A DNA stretch of 64,000 bases from Stictocephala bisonia (GCA_035578905.1 JAQJVL010000796.1:309061-373060), one strand, 5' to 3'; counted from the stretch's first letter, positions 24,812 through 38,734 are shown. Notes: a model not told the origin generated them from the letters alone. A program made the numbers and translations.

Positions 24812-24905
24812 GGATGACCATTTTGCACGGTTCCCTTTCAGCTTCAACATTTTTAAATTCATAAAAAAAATTAGATAATGACATTAAACGTGTGGAATGA
24901 AATTA
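24812..24905 (-). repeat. Inverted copy of the 25,232-25,318 repeat
   Basis: Reverse complement contains TTTAATGTCATTAT, GAATTTAAAAATGTTGAAGC and GAACCGTGCAAAATGG. These match TTTAATGTCATTTT, GATTTAAAAACGTTGAAGC and GAACCGTACAAAATGG on the plus strand at 25,232-25,318. About 85 bp align. Both copies drive small open frames sharing FYEFKNVEAE / FMDLKTLKLK-type words, which reflects the DNA repeat rather than a known protein. Confidence 0.7.
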
Positions 24906-25156
24906 AATAACGTTGAACAAATGAACATTTTTCTGTTTTAGACATCTTTTCTATCTAACGTAGTTTACAAGTTCTTTTGAAAGAAACTTATAGCTTATAA
25001 AATTTAAACACTTTGAAAAATAAAAAACGAAAGTTAAACCAATTAGCGTTTAAACTATTTATTTTATTGATAATATTCAGGAAAGCAAATTATAAAAATG
25101 AAGGTGTTAAAAAAAGGTCTTGCTAAAACTGGTTATTTTAAAGTAAAAATATCGAT

Positions 25157-25215
25157 CAATACAATACAATAGTGCATGGATTGCATTACAATCTATGCAC
25201 TATTGTATTGTATTG
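25157..25215. repeat. Long hairpin, 26-bp arms
   Basis: CAATACAATACAATAGTGCA... (25,157-25,182) pairs with ...TGCACTATTGTATTGTATTG (25,190-25,215); a single mismatch (GGATT versus AATCT edge, G-T) and a 7-base loop GCATTAC. Lies between the two copies of the inverted repeat described at 24,812 and 25,232 and may be the centre of one foldback structure. Confidence 0.85.
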
Positions 25216-25231
25216 TATTGTTTAAAATAGA

Positions 25232-25318
25232 AAAATGTGCCACAAGTTTAATGTCATTTTATAATTTTTTTATGGATTTAAAAACGTTGAAGCTAAAAGT
25301 GAACCGTACAAAATGGCC
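25232..25318 (+). repeat. Direct-orientation partner of the 24,812-24,905 repeat
   Basis: See partner entry: conserved GAACCGTACAAAATGG and GATTTAAAAACGTTGAAGC. Divergence of roughly 15-20 percent by eye suggests an old event. Confidence 0.7.
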
Positions 25319-25399
25319 ACTTTTAGAAAGCTTAGGTATCAACCTGCGTATCACAAAATTTGAAAAATCTCTGAATTTCATTATTTAAAATAAATGCAT

Positions 25400-28300
25400 A
25401 ATACAATTTATTTAATTATTTATAAGTTTTCTTTTGTTAGAATTTCAACAAAATGTACTAGTTCTTAATAACCCTAATTTCCAACGTGAATTCCTCCCTT
25501 ATTAACATGTTTGTAACTTGAATTATGCCCATTTAAGCTCAGTGTAACTCTCAGATTATATTGGAACTATTAGGAATAAAATAACAAGTACAAACTTGAT
25601 CTAAACTTATAAATTAAACAATATACGTGTTTTGGCTGTGCTGAATTACCTATAAGATGGCATTATAATTTTAAATTTCAAAATTAACTTACTTCAAAAT
25701 ATAAATAGTAAATTAAACATCAAAAAAATATATTAAACAAATAATTGTGTTGTTTATTGAAATATAACTGAATAGGATATAATAATATGACTTTCTGCGG
25801 TTAAATTCATGTAAGCACAAAGGAAAAGACGGTTGTTTGAGTAAATTATTGAAAATAGATGATTTTAATGCTTTCTATTTAATACTGATCTTATAAACTT
25901 AGACTTATGAATAGTTCATTATTATTGTTATTTTTATGTAACTATACAAAAGTTAACGTTTATAATACATTTATTTTATTCTTGTTTGGAACATATTTTT
26001 AATATAGCTATGTTTTTAAATCTTTATAACATTTTATATATTTAAATGTTTTGTTTGATGTTACTTTTTATATTTAATTTATGATTTTTAATAGTAAAAG
26101 TGTTTTAAATTCTGTTATTATTAACTTTATATATGTATAAAGCATTGTTGATAATTATATTGCAAAAAAGTGGTATCTTATGCGTAAATTCATTTTTGAA
26201 CACCTCTCACCTGTAATAATGAGTATGATTCTACATTATGAAGTTAGGCTGGAAGCTGCTATTCACACAAATACCTCATATTTCCGTAGAGGTGCACTCA
26301 TGCCATCGTTAATACTGGCTTGAGCGGTTTTCTCGTAAATGTTTATTTTTAACTGCTCATTGGCAACTCAAAAGAGTCCCAACGAACATTGACAGTAGTT
26401 CCGTTTCATTGTATGACATTGAACATATTGGTTTTTACACGGTAGTCACGACTCAAAAAAAAAAAAAAATGGTTTACGCTATATCAAGTATAAATACATT
26501 CATTAGCTATAATTTTTTTCATAATTTTTCAAATTATTTATAAATGTTTTAATAATGTGTCATCACAAAATGATTTAGTAATACATAGTTTCATCAATGA
26601 TCATAGAGTAAGATTCTTTACATGACCACTCTACAAACTTAAATTTTTGCTAGTGGAATGAATTTAATTAAGAAGTAATAATAACTAAAACAAACTACGA
26701 GAATTAGCACCAAACTACATATATTACAGGGATAAATTATATAATTTATTAATACTTACTCCAATACAAATTTGTTTTTATTTCCAGACGGAAAAAAGTT
26801 ATTTTCATTCAATTGTTTATAAAATATATATTTTCATAAAATAGTAAGTTAAATTATAATAGTACATAGGTAATCCCATGAAAAGCATTTCTCTTGATGG
26901 AAACTAGAATAGGAAATGCCTTCTAAACTAATGCGTTCTAAAATACAATAAACCTAGTAGGACTTCCATGTTTCTGTTTATCTGGTTTGTATTTGATTGA
27001 ACGCCTCCTAAAACTTGTGTCCATATGTCATAGAAAGGATAGGTATAATAATTAAAATTAAACTTCTTGTACTTAAATAATGTATAAGATATTATCTTCT
27101 TAAATACAAATATTTACAACTTATATAATTAAAGCCTAATTTTTTATAACACTAATTAAATTATATTGTAATGTCCTACTTGGATTTGTACGGTTCAGTT
27201 ACTCGATGAAAATGCTTTTTTTAGTCCAGCGACACTAAGTAATGAAAAACAATCTCAAGTATTGGCAGACTCACTTAAGTTGTAGGTGGGCACTACTTAG
27301 AAACCCTCTTACTGCTGGCCTACGCAAGTCAATAACTTTAAGTAAGTCTTTTAGAACTTATTAAGTTTCTAGATAAAGTAACTGACCAAACATATAAATA
27401 ATAGTACAGGACAGTAAAATAATCATAGAATATTCATTTGCACTAATATAAAATACTATTCCTTATTTTACAAATTGCCTAAAGAACAATTTGTATGTAA
27501 TTACGAAATATTGTGTCAATAAATGATCAAAACAATGATACATGTATCAGGGTTTAATATATTTTAATAGTACTTACTGCACATGGATATTATTTCATAC
27601 TAAATATTATATATCCAAGAAATATGTATTTATATGTAAAGACTTGTGTAAAGACTTATATGTAAAGACAATAATTACATTTTCCAAAATGTTTACCTGT
27701 TAAAGAAGGTTGTAAATTTTTCATTTTATTCCATTAACAAAACGAAGTATTGACACAACCACCCGAACACCTACCATGGTGATGCACCATAGAGGTGATG
27801 CATACATAGAGAGTTGTGATGGCCCACCCACTCTCAAACAGTAATATTGACCAACCCACTCATTTATAGCCGTACAGCAGTGATGAGAAACAAAATACAT
27901 ATTGTATTTAAAGTTAAAAAAATATTACTTTTAAAACGAGTTTTATTTCATTTAGGCTTTAAAAATATAATTTTAATAGTTTTAGTTTAGTTAGTGTTTA
28001 TTTATTTTCAACATCATCATGTACTTTTTGATACACAGTAAAACAACTGTTAACTTTGTAGTTGAGGTCACATGGAGAAAATATATGAATAAACAAGATA
28101 ATAAACATTCAGGTTGATTTTTTTCATTCTTCACCCTCCGGGATTGTTCTCGTTCCATCCTCGAAAAGAATGTTTAGGAATGTTTATGCTATGATTATCT
28201 TGTCCTTTTTCTAAGTAAAAAATTCAGTAATCTGCAAGAAAATGTTTCAATCGCAATAGAGTTGGGTAAATATAATGCTAAAATTAGTTTACTACGCAAT

Positions 28301-31300
28301 CGGCACTACGTTAATTCTTAAGTTAAAATATCTAATTATAATAACACAACACTTTTTTATATACATAATATTAGTTTATATGTCTAGAATGAAAACTACT
28401 TATAAAAAAAGACTGGACGTACTTGGTTTTATTTTAGTAATAAATATAGGAGCTTAATTATTTATATTGTTAACCATCTCAAGAACCGAAACTTGACAGT
28501 GGGGCTCTTCGATTGACCTAATAACTCTCACATATAAATATTGGTAAATGGCAAATTAATCATTGTTTGATTTTGTAAGCAGCAATAAAGAACCCCCTTA
28601 TTTAATCATTGAATTTTATTTCATTATCGCTTCTGCATAATTCGACTAAAACGATGTTTTAAACCTCAAAATTCACCAATTGATATGATACAAGATTTAA
28701 TGAAGATGTGGGGTCATCTAAGACATAGTATATATTGAAACACCATGAAGTAATAATAGTCATAAATAAAATAATGTTATGCTAAAAATATTGATTTTAA
28801 ATTTCAAGGGTAGTATTGTAATCAATTTGGGCTTGTAACAAAGCCTAAATGAAATGCGAAAAGACCGGTTCGTTAGAGCATCATTGCCATTTCCGCTACA
28901 CTTGTTTCGACCCAATTTGTTAACAAGACTAAATTAGTGCTTGAATAACCGTAAATAGTTTTCTGAATTTGAGTTATTATCTTATTTTAAAATTTTAAAT
29001 TACGTAAAGTTAAGTTACATGAATACATATAATAATTCATTTAAATTAAATAAATCTTTCCAGAATCAAAATATTATGCTTGTTCCGATACCATTATTAT
29101 AGTAATTTAAATACTCTTTTTACATTTTAAAGTCGAATACTTTAAACTTTAAGAAATTAGCTACAATGTGCTTGTGATTGATATTTATTTTTGTTAAAAA
29201 TTTAAATCTGAACAATATTGAAAGTTTGGTACACAGGTAGGTGAAACATATTAGTTGCTAACTAACTATAATACAATTGTCTATTTTTTAACCAATTTAC
29301 TTACTGAAATAATAAATATATTTTAATTTAAGTTATCCAATGGTATGAGGGATGTGATTATAGAATAGAAATGTGCATTATTTTTGAATCCACACCCCCA
29401 TATTCTTTCCTACATGATACGTATAAAATGGCTGATTGAATATTCATGTCACAAATAACTTGTTTCTTATTGAGTAATACTCAAGAGTGGTCTTTAAAAT
29501 GTTATAGTAAAAGATACCAGATAGTAAATTGCATTTTTTTCAATTTTGTTTTTTACTGAAAACTCTAGAAAATTATTTATATCCAAAATGTTTGACCCAC
29601 AGTATATTTGTCAAAAACAGTTTCCAACGAAAAATAATGAACCATAGTAATTCTGAGTGCGGTTACTTAATTTATTTATGTAAAGCATGCTTTGAAAGTA
29701 ATAGATCAAAATAATATGCAGCTTAGTTATAAAATACATTGACATAAAATAAGCAGATATACACTGAATTAGTCCATCATTTATTGGATAAGGTGACAAA
29801 TTTAACAAACTCCCAAAATTGTAGATAAATCAAAACTGATTAATTTAGATTAATTCAAGAGAGGAGATTTTTTCCAACGTAAGAGTGAAGTTTTTTCTGA
29901 GGTTTCTGCAAGTTTTAATTGAGTTTATGATGATCCAAGTTTATCCAACGGTGGTTTCTGCTGCAACTTATCTAACTGAATGTGATATAATTTCCTTGGG
30001 GAGTTTTAGGGATTGCAAGCACTTATAGTTAGTAATAAAATAGTAAAACGTGCTATTATTTAGTTATCAACTATTTTATTATAAAATGTAAACAAACAAA
30101 CGTTCTGATATATATTAATATTTCTAGAGATCATTGAACAATGATACATTGTTTTGAGCATATTTACTCACTCAATATCAATGAATACATTTAAGAACCT
30201 CAACGTAATGTAGAAACATGTACTTTAATATATATTAAAAATCTTATCTTGACTTTAAAATTAAAAAACCTTAATAATTGTGGGTGAAAATATTTAATAT
30301 TTGAAATCGTATGTCAATAATAGTTATAACACAAAGTCAAATATGAACCTTTAATTTTTTATTTCAGGAATATAATAATACATTTTATTTATATAAACAA
30401 CTATAATAAATACTACTTGCATTCCATTTTGATAAAATAATTATTCGCAAATGTGATTTTCTTGTGCTATTTTTAAACTTAATAAATAAATATTTTAACA
30501 AACTACTGATTAAATTAAAACCAATTACTACTGCATATAATTCTTTATCGTTGTATTATACTTTACAAAAATATGTTTATTTCACTTGTGAATAAGTATT
30601 GCTCTCAACATTCATTTAAATATCAGTTTGATTATTTTAAGAACAGAATACATAACTTCCAAACCATTGTATTATTACTAAAGCCTTATTTCATTTGTTA
30701 CGATATTTTCATATCAATTTATTCGTGAGAAATTTAATAAAATAGCTATTGGCACTTCTAGATACAGACCAGAATGAATAAATAAAAAAGAAAGTTTTTC
30801 TCTGAAAATCTTAGTACTTGCAGACATTGTTTTTTAGTATAATTTAAAAATATAAATTTATTTCAATGCTTGAAAAAAATATCATCTCTATTCTTTTTTT
30901 TAAATTGTATCCTTTTACAAAATATTACATGAACTCATATAAAACAGAATAAATATTTGTAAAAGGTACACTTAGTCCTAACCTTATTTTATTTAAGGGG
31001 AAATGCGTTTGAGTTTCTTAACATTGTCAAAGAAAACTTCTTTTATGGAATATAGAACCTATTAATTAAAGGAAAAACTATAGTTAATATAGAAAAAGAC
31101 TTCATTTAACGATAGTACAAATAATATTTACAGTTAATTATTCTTCATGAAACTCAATTACTTTACGAATAATATTTAATGTGAATCAACAAATCGATAG
31201 TGTATAAATCGATTGTTGTCTTGTAGCTCTAAAATATATACATATCCTATGGCCTATTAATAAAGGTAAATATATACTATTATATATTTTCAAAATGCAC

Positions 31301-31679
31301 GTTGTGATGATACATGACCAACAAGTTTGTTCCTGATAGTTCGAATCTGTGTATTTTAAAAATATACTGACAAATTCAACAAATCATATTATTTTATGCT
31401 ATAAATATACGCCATTTATTGATTACTCCAGTGATATATTGATATGTCAGCCTTCAAATAAAATATTAGTTCTATGCAGAGCAAACATCCTTTTATATCT
31501 TAATTATTCATATAAACCTCTACATAATCTACAATATTTCAATAACACAGCCTTCATATTACAACTATGTATTTAGGCTGTTGGATTACTAAATAAACTA
31601 TCCTACAGTGGTAATATATTTTAAAATTGTTATAGCGCTTGACTGATAAGGTAAGGGTAACCTATAGACCTAGGCTACA
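25400..31679. other. Long AT-rich spacer, no gene seen
   Basis: No coding frame of note. A less AT-rich segment at 26,170-26,455 ends in a run of 13 A (26,456-26,468), as a retroposed sequence would, but no box A/B or protein is seen. Segments at 27,180-27,330 and 27,740-27,870 are mildly GC-richer and unassigned. Confidence 0.55.
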
Positions 31680-31680
31680 A

Positions 31681-31985
31681 TGGAAATCACCATCCCACCC
31701 ACCCATGCACGTACAAAGGTACTGTCCCGTCCAACCAACCACGACTGTATGGTTGCATTGGTCTACCAATTATTTCATAAATGTTCGGCCCATCCAGCAC
31801 CATATAGGTGGGTAGGAGGGTCACTACCACCATTCGTGTCTTGTTGGATGAGATTTTCAGTGCCACCGTAAGTGTATGGGTGGGTAGGGGGGTCACAACC
31901 AGCATTCGCGTTTGGATAGGTAGAAGGTACAGTACCACAGTTCACGTATGGCTTAACGGAAGGGTCAGTACAACATTTGTCCATA
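31681..31985. repeat. 38-bp minisatellite with opposing orientation
   Basis: 31,803-31,985 holds about five degenerate units of 36-38 bp, typified by GGTGGGTAGGAGGGTCAC followed by ACCACCATTCGTGT. 31,681-31,765 holds about two units in the reverse orientation: its reverse complement contains GGTTGGTTGGACGGGACAGT then ACC, aligning with GGATAGGTAGAAGGTACAGT then ACC at 31,914-31,936. The short array therefore contains an inversion. Overlapping open frames on both strands (60-129 codons) are by-products. Confidence 0.8.
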
Positions 31986-34900
31986 CAAAAGATTATGAAA
32001 TCGAATTAAGAAAATTTTTTATCGTATTTACGATTGAAAGTACTTATGAAAATACTCGAGAATTACCCGTACACAAATCCTTAAACGCTTCTAAAATACA
32101 ACAATTAAACTTTGTGAAAATACCATATAACGTGTTAAGATTTATTAACTTAAAAAATTCTATAAAGATGGAAAAATCACAGTGTATAATTACCTAAATT
32201 TCACTGTAAAAATACCAATTTCGTGAAATTTCATGAAAATTTTCTAAATCATCAATTAAAATAAATTGAAATGCACTAGAAATACTCAGAGACTTTCTCA
32301 AAGAAATACGCTAAAATCCGTTGTAAAAAGTACAATGATATCATAACTATATATTAATGGAACAAATGTTGAAATATTGCTGGCTAATACGATTTATAGC
32401 ACATTTATCACATTTTTCCCAATAATCTAACCTGCAAATTATGCGATGAGCTGGATTGAGTATTTGAAGCGAGGAAATCAGTGAAGAGTAAAATTGGGCA
32501 TTAATTAACTAGTTAATGAATCGAACTATTCAACTCAACCTAATTCATGTGTAGCTGCAGGCGACAATGCGAGAAGGACATGTATTAAAAGACATTAACG
32601 TACAGTAATTTAATTAAATCAATTTAATTACTTAGTTTTGAAATAGGAACTAGGTAAAAGCTAATTAGGGAATACAATCATAAATTAAATGGCATACTAA
32701 AATTTCAAACCAAATGAGATAAATAAATGATCTGTTATTATGATTACTTAGTAAGAATACTAATGTAGAAATAGCATCATTCGATAAAATGTGGTGGATT
32801 TGTTTTATATTAGAATTTATGCCAACAACAGGGTTTTGAAGGTATCTAAACAATGTGAACGTTTTAATTATATTAAGATAAATAACGATCTTATTTATAC
32901 CAGGATAAATATTTGTTATAGGGCCCTTAATGCTGCTTTATATAATTGATTTTTAAGCAAAGATGGAAGTTATCGTTTTTCAGGTAGGTGAGGCCACATT
33001 AAGGCTTAACTAATTTGAGTAAGGAAAATGTTGGAGTGATAAAAACATTGGTTTGTACGTCTATATATGCTGTAAAACTAAGTTTTTTGTGTTATGGACC
33101 TTAGAGAATATACGACGTTATTTTATTACTATATTTAAATAACACGAACTTATTACATTTCTTGTTAATGAAGAATAATAATTTGTAAATGCTTAAAATA
33201 TATTAATTATTTATAGCATATAATTCTTAATAGAATAACAAAAAACATTTTCTTTTTTCTGTCTTAGATTTTACCAAAACTTTTTATTTTTACAAAGTAA
33301 CTAATATACTAAAACAATAATCTAGCATATTACTAATTGGAGTTTATAATGTGTTTGTTATTTTTAAATTGTAAAGTAGGTAACAAAAGTAACGTGTGTT
33401 ATCATTAGCTTTTATAACCTTTGCAACCCACTTTCAACATGTACATAGTTTTAAATATATAATAATATAAAAGTTTATGATGGCTAATTACCTAAATAAT
33501 TTAGTACATAAACATAAGTAATAAACTGAATTTAAGTATATTTGTGCAATTTTTCACTTTTATAACTTCAAAAAGTGTCCGGTTATGATGGTCATGGATC
33601 TTAAGCCAAGATTATTTTAGAAAAACAAATGACTTATTTTATATAAGGAATATCCCATTGTACATGGAAGTAAAAATTATACGTTATATAATTGTTATTT
33701 GCTTTTATAAAAATAATTCTAACGACATGTATTTACTAATATTACTGTCTATTTTAATTTAGGCCATGGTTTATTCGATAGTTTGTCTTTCACATGATTA
33801 CCAGCTAAACAATATCACTATGGTATATCCCTTTTAATGTAAATATGTTCATATTTCCTTTAGTTATAATTGATTTTCGTCGTCCATCTTACATCACTTA
33901 TCTCTATACATACTTTAATTACATTACCTAAATTTTAAACTCTTTATAGCTATATTTATATAAAATTATCCCTGTTTTGTATTTGTCTCTTTTCAATACA
34001 TATTATTTATTCTCTTTTAAAACCATGCCATATATATACAATTAACCTCTATGGTAGTGAATAAATTATTATGTAACTATAAAAATAGTCAAAATGATGA
34101 TTTACCTGTGTAAAATAAATAAATGTAAATAAATAAGTATCAGGAAGTGATTAATGACGAAATGCATTTTGATAATTCGTGCATGTAGTGTTCCTTGTTT
34201 ACTGTCAAGTTTACATATCTACAAAATAATGTCTGAACTTAGATAAATTTAAAACAATTAAAAACGATTTATAATAATTATAATGCATTAACAATAAATA
34301 CATATAAAGTGAATTTTTGTTTGATTCTTCTGCGTAATATTTTAATTATGTTATTTAACTCTCTCTTCGTTTCCATACCAATGAACATAAATTACAATTA
34401 CATATTTTTCGAATTACTTATTAACCGTAATTTCATGTTCAAAAGAACTAAACGAAGAAATATGGAATAGTTTATAGTTTTAATTCAAACTGTAAAAGGT
34501 GTCATTCCCTCTTCAAAGAGGAAAAATTTATCAGTAACTTTATCATATCAGCAAAATCAACATATTGGAATACACGAGTACTTTAAATCTGGGTTAACGT
34601 TCACTGGAATTCCGTTTTACAGACTTGTCAATGTATTCAGCTGACAGACAGTATAGTGCATCTGTGGTTTTCATGCACACATAATAACTACATATATAAA
34701 ACATATTGGAGACTTTGGTAGTGTATTCTGTGATAGTTTTGTTCATAGTTATCTTTTGATTCGGGATATTATAAACATTGACATGTTTTTTTATCGTCAT
34801 TAATACCTTCAGCGTCAATTAGGTATCCATAAGTCATGATTTTACAAAAACGATTTGTGTTAGACATGTATTCTCAATTTATATATATATATATATAATA

Positions 34901-35224
34901 TATATTTAATGAAGAATCAAGTGTAGGATAAAGTTTCCATTGAAATGTTTAAGCAATCGATAGTTAATAGTACAGAAAAAATTAACCTCTGTAGGTAAAA
35001 TATTACAAATACTATAGAGTTTTTAAAAAAAGTTGTTCCTTTCCTTATAAATAAATGTTTGGATATAACAAAAATAAAATATTTAGATTTAATTAACACG
35101 AGTGTATGGATGTTTCTTAAATAGAGTAATCAAAACATCAAATTTGAGGAAATTTTACGGTAAAAAAAGTTAATCGTCTCGTTATTAAATCTTCCCCTTG
35201 TAAATATCTGTATTAAGTCCATAC
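31986..35224. other. AT-rich spacer, no gene seen
   Basis: No gene. A short TA run lies at 34,881-34,905. The frame at 34,594-34,818 (74 codons, minus) shows no motif. Confidence 0.55.
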
Positions 35225-35410
35225 GGATATTTACAAAAATTATTTTTTCCGTTAATTGACTACCATAACCATAACATTAGGCCTAACATGACCTAACCAA
35301 TCAGAACATAATTAACATAACATAGCCTAACCAAATCTAACATATCCTAACCAAACCTAATACAACCTAAATAAAGTAGTGGTATTGACTTAACGGAAAA
35401 TATTCACGGT
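35225..35410. mobile_element. Inverted-repeat element with CCTAAC-rich core
   Basis: ATTTTTTCCGTTAATTGACTACCA (35,241 on; quoted in part as CCGTTAATTGACTACCA) is mirrored at the other end by TGGTATTGACTTAACGG (35,380-35,397). The interior repeats CCTAACCAAAYCTAACATA-like words at least six times (35,279-35,372). Structure fits a small non-autonomous element whose core is a degenerate hexamer-rich repeat. The core resembles the insect telomeric CCTAA motif but the period is irregular, so a telomeric origin is not claimed. Confidence 0.6.
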
Positions 35411-35644
35411 CCTGCATGCCTGCTCATATTGTTTTCACTATGAAGACTAATGAAAATGGTTAATTTACTTTCTCAGATCTTTAATTTAGTGACATCACAA
35501 ACCATTTTCACGGATAACGAAATTACTCTAATCATTTGTTTATTTATTTTTTTTACGTTCATAGTCCTTTTACTATTTGTTATATACCCTAATATCTAAC
35601 AGAATATAAAAAATACCAATTGTTTACAAACGAACAACCTTTCC

Positions 35645-36510
35645 TTAAGAATAATTACGAATTGCATACTTTGGCTTGTTTCAATCGCATATCACCTATG
35701 ATGGGTTGATACTGTGGGGACATTCTCATTGTGTGCATGATATATTATTAATAAAAAAGAAAATTGTTCGCAATATGGCAGGGGTAGGCACCCTGGAGCA
35801 CTGCAAACCACTTTTTGTTTACCTAAAAATCTGTACAATTATTAACTTATACATTTTTCAGGTTTTATTGTATGCCAAAGATAATTTAAATTTATTTCAA
35901 CAAAGACAAAACATACACAATCATAATACTAGAAATAGAATCAATCTGGATATTCCTCATCATAGGCGTACTCTTACAGGCAAGTCCTATAAAATTAATT
36001 GTTTGACATTTTTTAATAAGCTCTCCGAGATTGCTTGGACCATACCACATAATAAATTTAAAACTGTCATTTATAACTGGCTTCTCAATAATCCATTGTA
36101 TTCTATTTCCGAGTTTCTAGAGTCTGACTTGAACACAACTTTTTGAAATATGTTACTGTAATGGTCTTTTCTGTTTTAAGTATAGATTAATTTAAATATG
36201 TGTATGTTGAAGCGTAATTTATTGTAAAATTTTAATATATAGTAATTTATTGTTGAATTTTAATATATGGTAATTTATTGTTGAATTTTAATATATAATA
36301 ATTTATTGTTAAATTTTAATATACAGTGATTTAGTGTAGAGTTTTAATATATAATGATTTATTGTTAAGCAAATTTTGACAGATGCAACTGCCTAACTGC
36401 CTTGTTTTGGATTAGAGTTGTACTTGTACTTGTAGATTTATACTTGACAATATGTCCTATTCAAATTTCATGTTTGTCAACGGAATAAATGATTCTTGAT
36501 TCCTATTTGT
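35645..36510 (+). pseudogene. 5'-truncated LINE 3' end with RT C-terminus
   Basis: The frame at 35,660-36,146 begins inside the protein (AYFGLFQSHITY, LILWGHS). It continues through a QK-VR-M-type helix (KKKIVRNMAGV), HCKPLF, NLYIFQVLLYAKDN, HNHNTRNRINLDIPHHR, KSYKINCLTFFNKL and ends NWLLNNPLYSISEFLE. This is the post-RT region of a Jockey/CR1-type LINE, about 150 residues of a protein that normally has 900 or more. The N-terminal endonuclease and RT core are absent, as expected from 5' truncation during target-primed reverse transcription. After the stop, a 3' untranslated part ends near AATGATTCTTGATTC (36,488-36,502). The frame is almost intact, so this copy is younger than the relic at 5,570-7,700, whose protein it resembles. 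Confidence 0.8.
36205..36375 (+). repeat. About five 31-bp repeats in the LINE 3' UTR
   Basis: TAATTTATTGTTGAATTTTA followed by ATATAYRG recurs about every 31 bp. Short tandem repeats in the 3' UTR are common in LINEs and may be element-specific. Confidence 0.8.
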
Positions 36511-38734
36511 TGAAATATAACTAACTATAGTGATTTGTAACAATCTACTTATAACATTTTGTTTGATATAAATTTATTATTTCCTAAATGTTTGCAGTTT
36601 TATATACTGAATGCAGTTTCTTAATACTCTCAGGACGTGACAGAACTCTATATGTTTCTCTATATGATAAATTACTACATTATGACACTAAATATGCAAT
36701 TAAGTTACAGCTCCCATGCGGTGTATACAGTAAGGCTTAAGAGATTTCACCATGAGGGAAAATGTCATTCCTACTCTCAATTAAACATCCAAAAACCATT
36801 GGTTTGTATTCCGTCAATAATGTTTAATCCTTCTAAAACTGCAACCTGTCATATGTTGTAGTAAATAATGGTTCTAGCGTAAAAAAATGTGGTTTATTAG
36901 TTAATACTATGCCAGTCAAAGTATTAACAGACTTATTTAGGCCTGGGGCAAAATTGTGTAAAAATAGTTAGATAAGTTGTAAAAAAAATTTTGTAGAGCA
37001 CTTTTATTGAGGTTTAATATACAAAAATGCTTTTTTGGATTTTATAAGCGATTGATAAATAGGTTATGTTGTTTTAAATTCACACCCAAAGTGGAAATAA
37101 ATTTACTAAATATTTTTCATATTTATTTTGAAGATGTCGATACACCCAACTCTCTTTCTATATACGATAAATCTATAGAGTTGTAGAGTTGTAATATTAT
37201 GCTTTAGATATAATGTCCTTTCATTAGGTTTACAATTAATATTGGACGTTTACACATATATTGATTTGAACTGCTGTGAAATTATTTTCAAAATGTAATT
37301 AGGTAGTAACTATTTCATAGAACACATCAACACACACTTTTCAGATTTATTCCGCTTAGTGAATACAATTTAAGGTCGTGAGACTTAAAACTCTAAGATC
37401 AGATAATTTTTGCTAGGTCCAAATATTTATATACATGGGGTTATTTAACTTTTTACCCCTTAAACTTTTATATGCCTGTTATAACCACCATTTTAACCTA
37501 AAAAATAAGGCAATCAACATTAAAAAACTGCATTATTTTATCTTAAATAAATTACATCAATTCTTACAATATATTATTTGATAATTTTTTAAGTTATATC
37601 AAATTATTTTAGTCAGGAAAATTCATTATTAAAACTAATTAAAATAAAAACAAAATAATTAATATCTAATGGATATCACATCCCTTTTAAATTCTCATTG
37701 CACTCGTATTTTAAGGTTGAACAATGGTGTTAAATTACAAACCACATGACCACGTCCCTATTTAAATGCCGATGATCACTGTTAAATCCTGGACCCCATG
37801 TTAACCACAAAAACATTTAAACCGTCTACAAGTAGATTACGTTAATATTAATTTATTGGCATTGAATATTAGGATGTTTTCAAAAACTAACCTGTATAAT
37901 TTGAGTGAATAAAATATCAAAGTAAAGAAACATTAGGAAAGACTCTAGAATCAATGGCCAATTTTAAATTTTTGTTGATAGTGCATATCGGGCACTTAAC
38001 ACTAGTTAACTTAGTTTCAAATCACGTGGATATTTAGAAAATAATAGTTATTACCATATAAAATCTAGTTTTCTTAAACTGTTAGATGAGAAATATAAAT
38101 TAAGTTGTTTGGAAATTTTTTCTACATATAATATTAAACTCAAATATATATTTTTAGACAAACGTATTTTACAACGTTTCTACCGGAAGTTTTACTCTGG
38201 TAAAATATTTAGAGAATGCCGTAATTAATGAGGATCAGTTCTTTTTAAGAATGCTAATAAAATTGCTTTAATGTTTTCTTAAAGGAACGGATATGGTAGG
38301 ATGCTTCGACTTTAGTGTTGATCGATTGAAGACCTTGTTAGGATTAGGATGACAAAAATAAAATTCTAACACAAATTTTAAATCCAACTCGGACAACTAT
38401 TTCTCATGTCAAAATACGGATACAATATACAGGATAAAGTCAGGATACGAAAATACACTCAATATTACGTTAATTAAATTTATCAGTAATTAGATAATTT
38501 ACATTCTTAATGTCAAATAAATATATTAACAATTAAAACATACAATAACTAATAGTGATTTTAGTTTTGTTTTAAGGATAATTATTATCTAAACAATCTC
38601 AGGTAGGGCCAATAGTAACTAAATACAACTTAATTATAACTTTACGCAAGCGATGCTTAACAAAACGAACTTTGTAAACTGTAGTTAATACTAAAATTAT
38701 ATAATCTCACTCTAGAGATATTATCTACAGTTTC
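36511..38734. other. AT-rich spacer, no gene seen
   Basis: A 74-codon plus frame at 36,637-36,861 has no recognised motif. No repeat found. Confidence 0.5.

Noticed and set aside
31687..32197. Overlapping frames of 60-129 codons on both strands
   Set aside because: Stop-poor GC-rich minisatellite; the 129-codon frame runs on into A/T-rich DNA with no conserved pattern.
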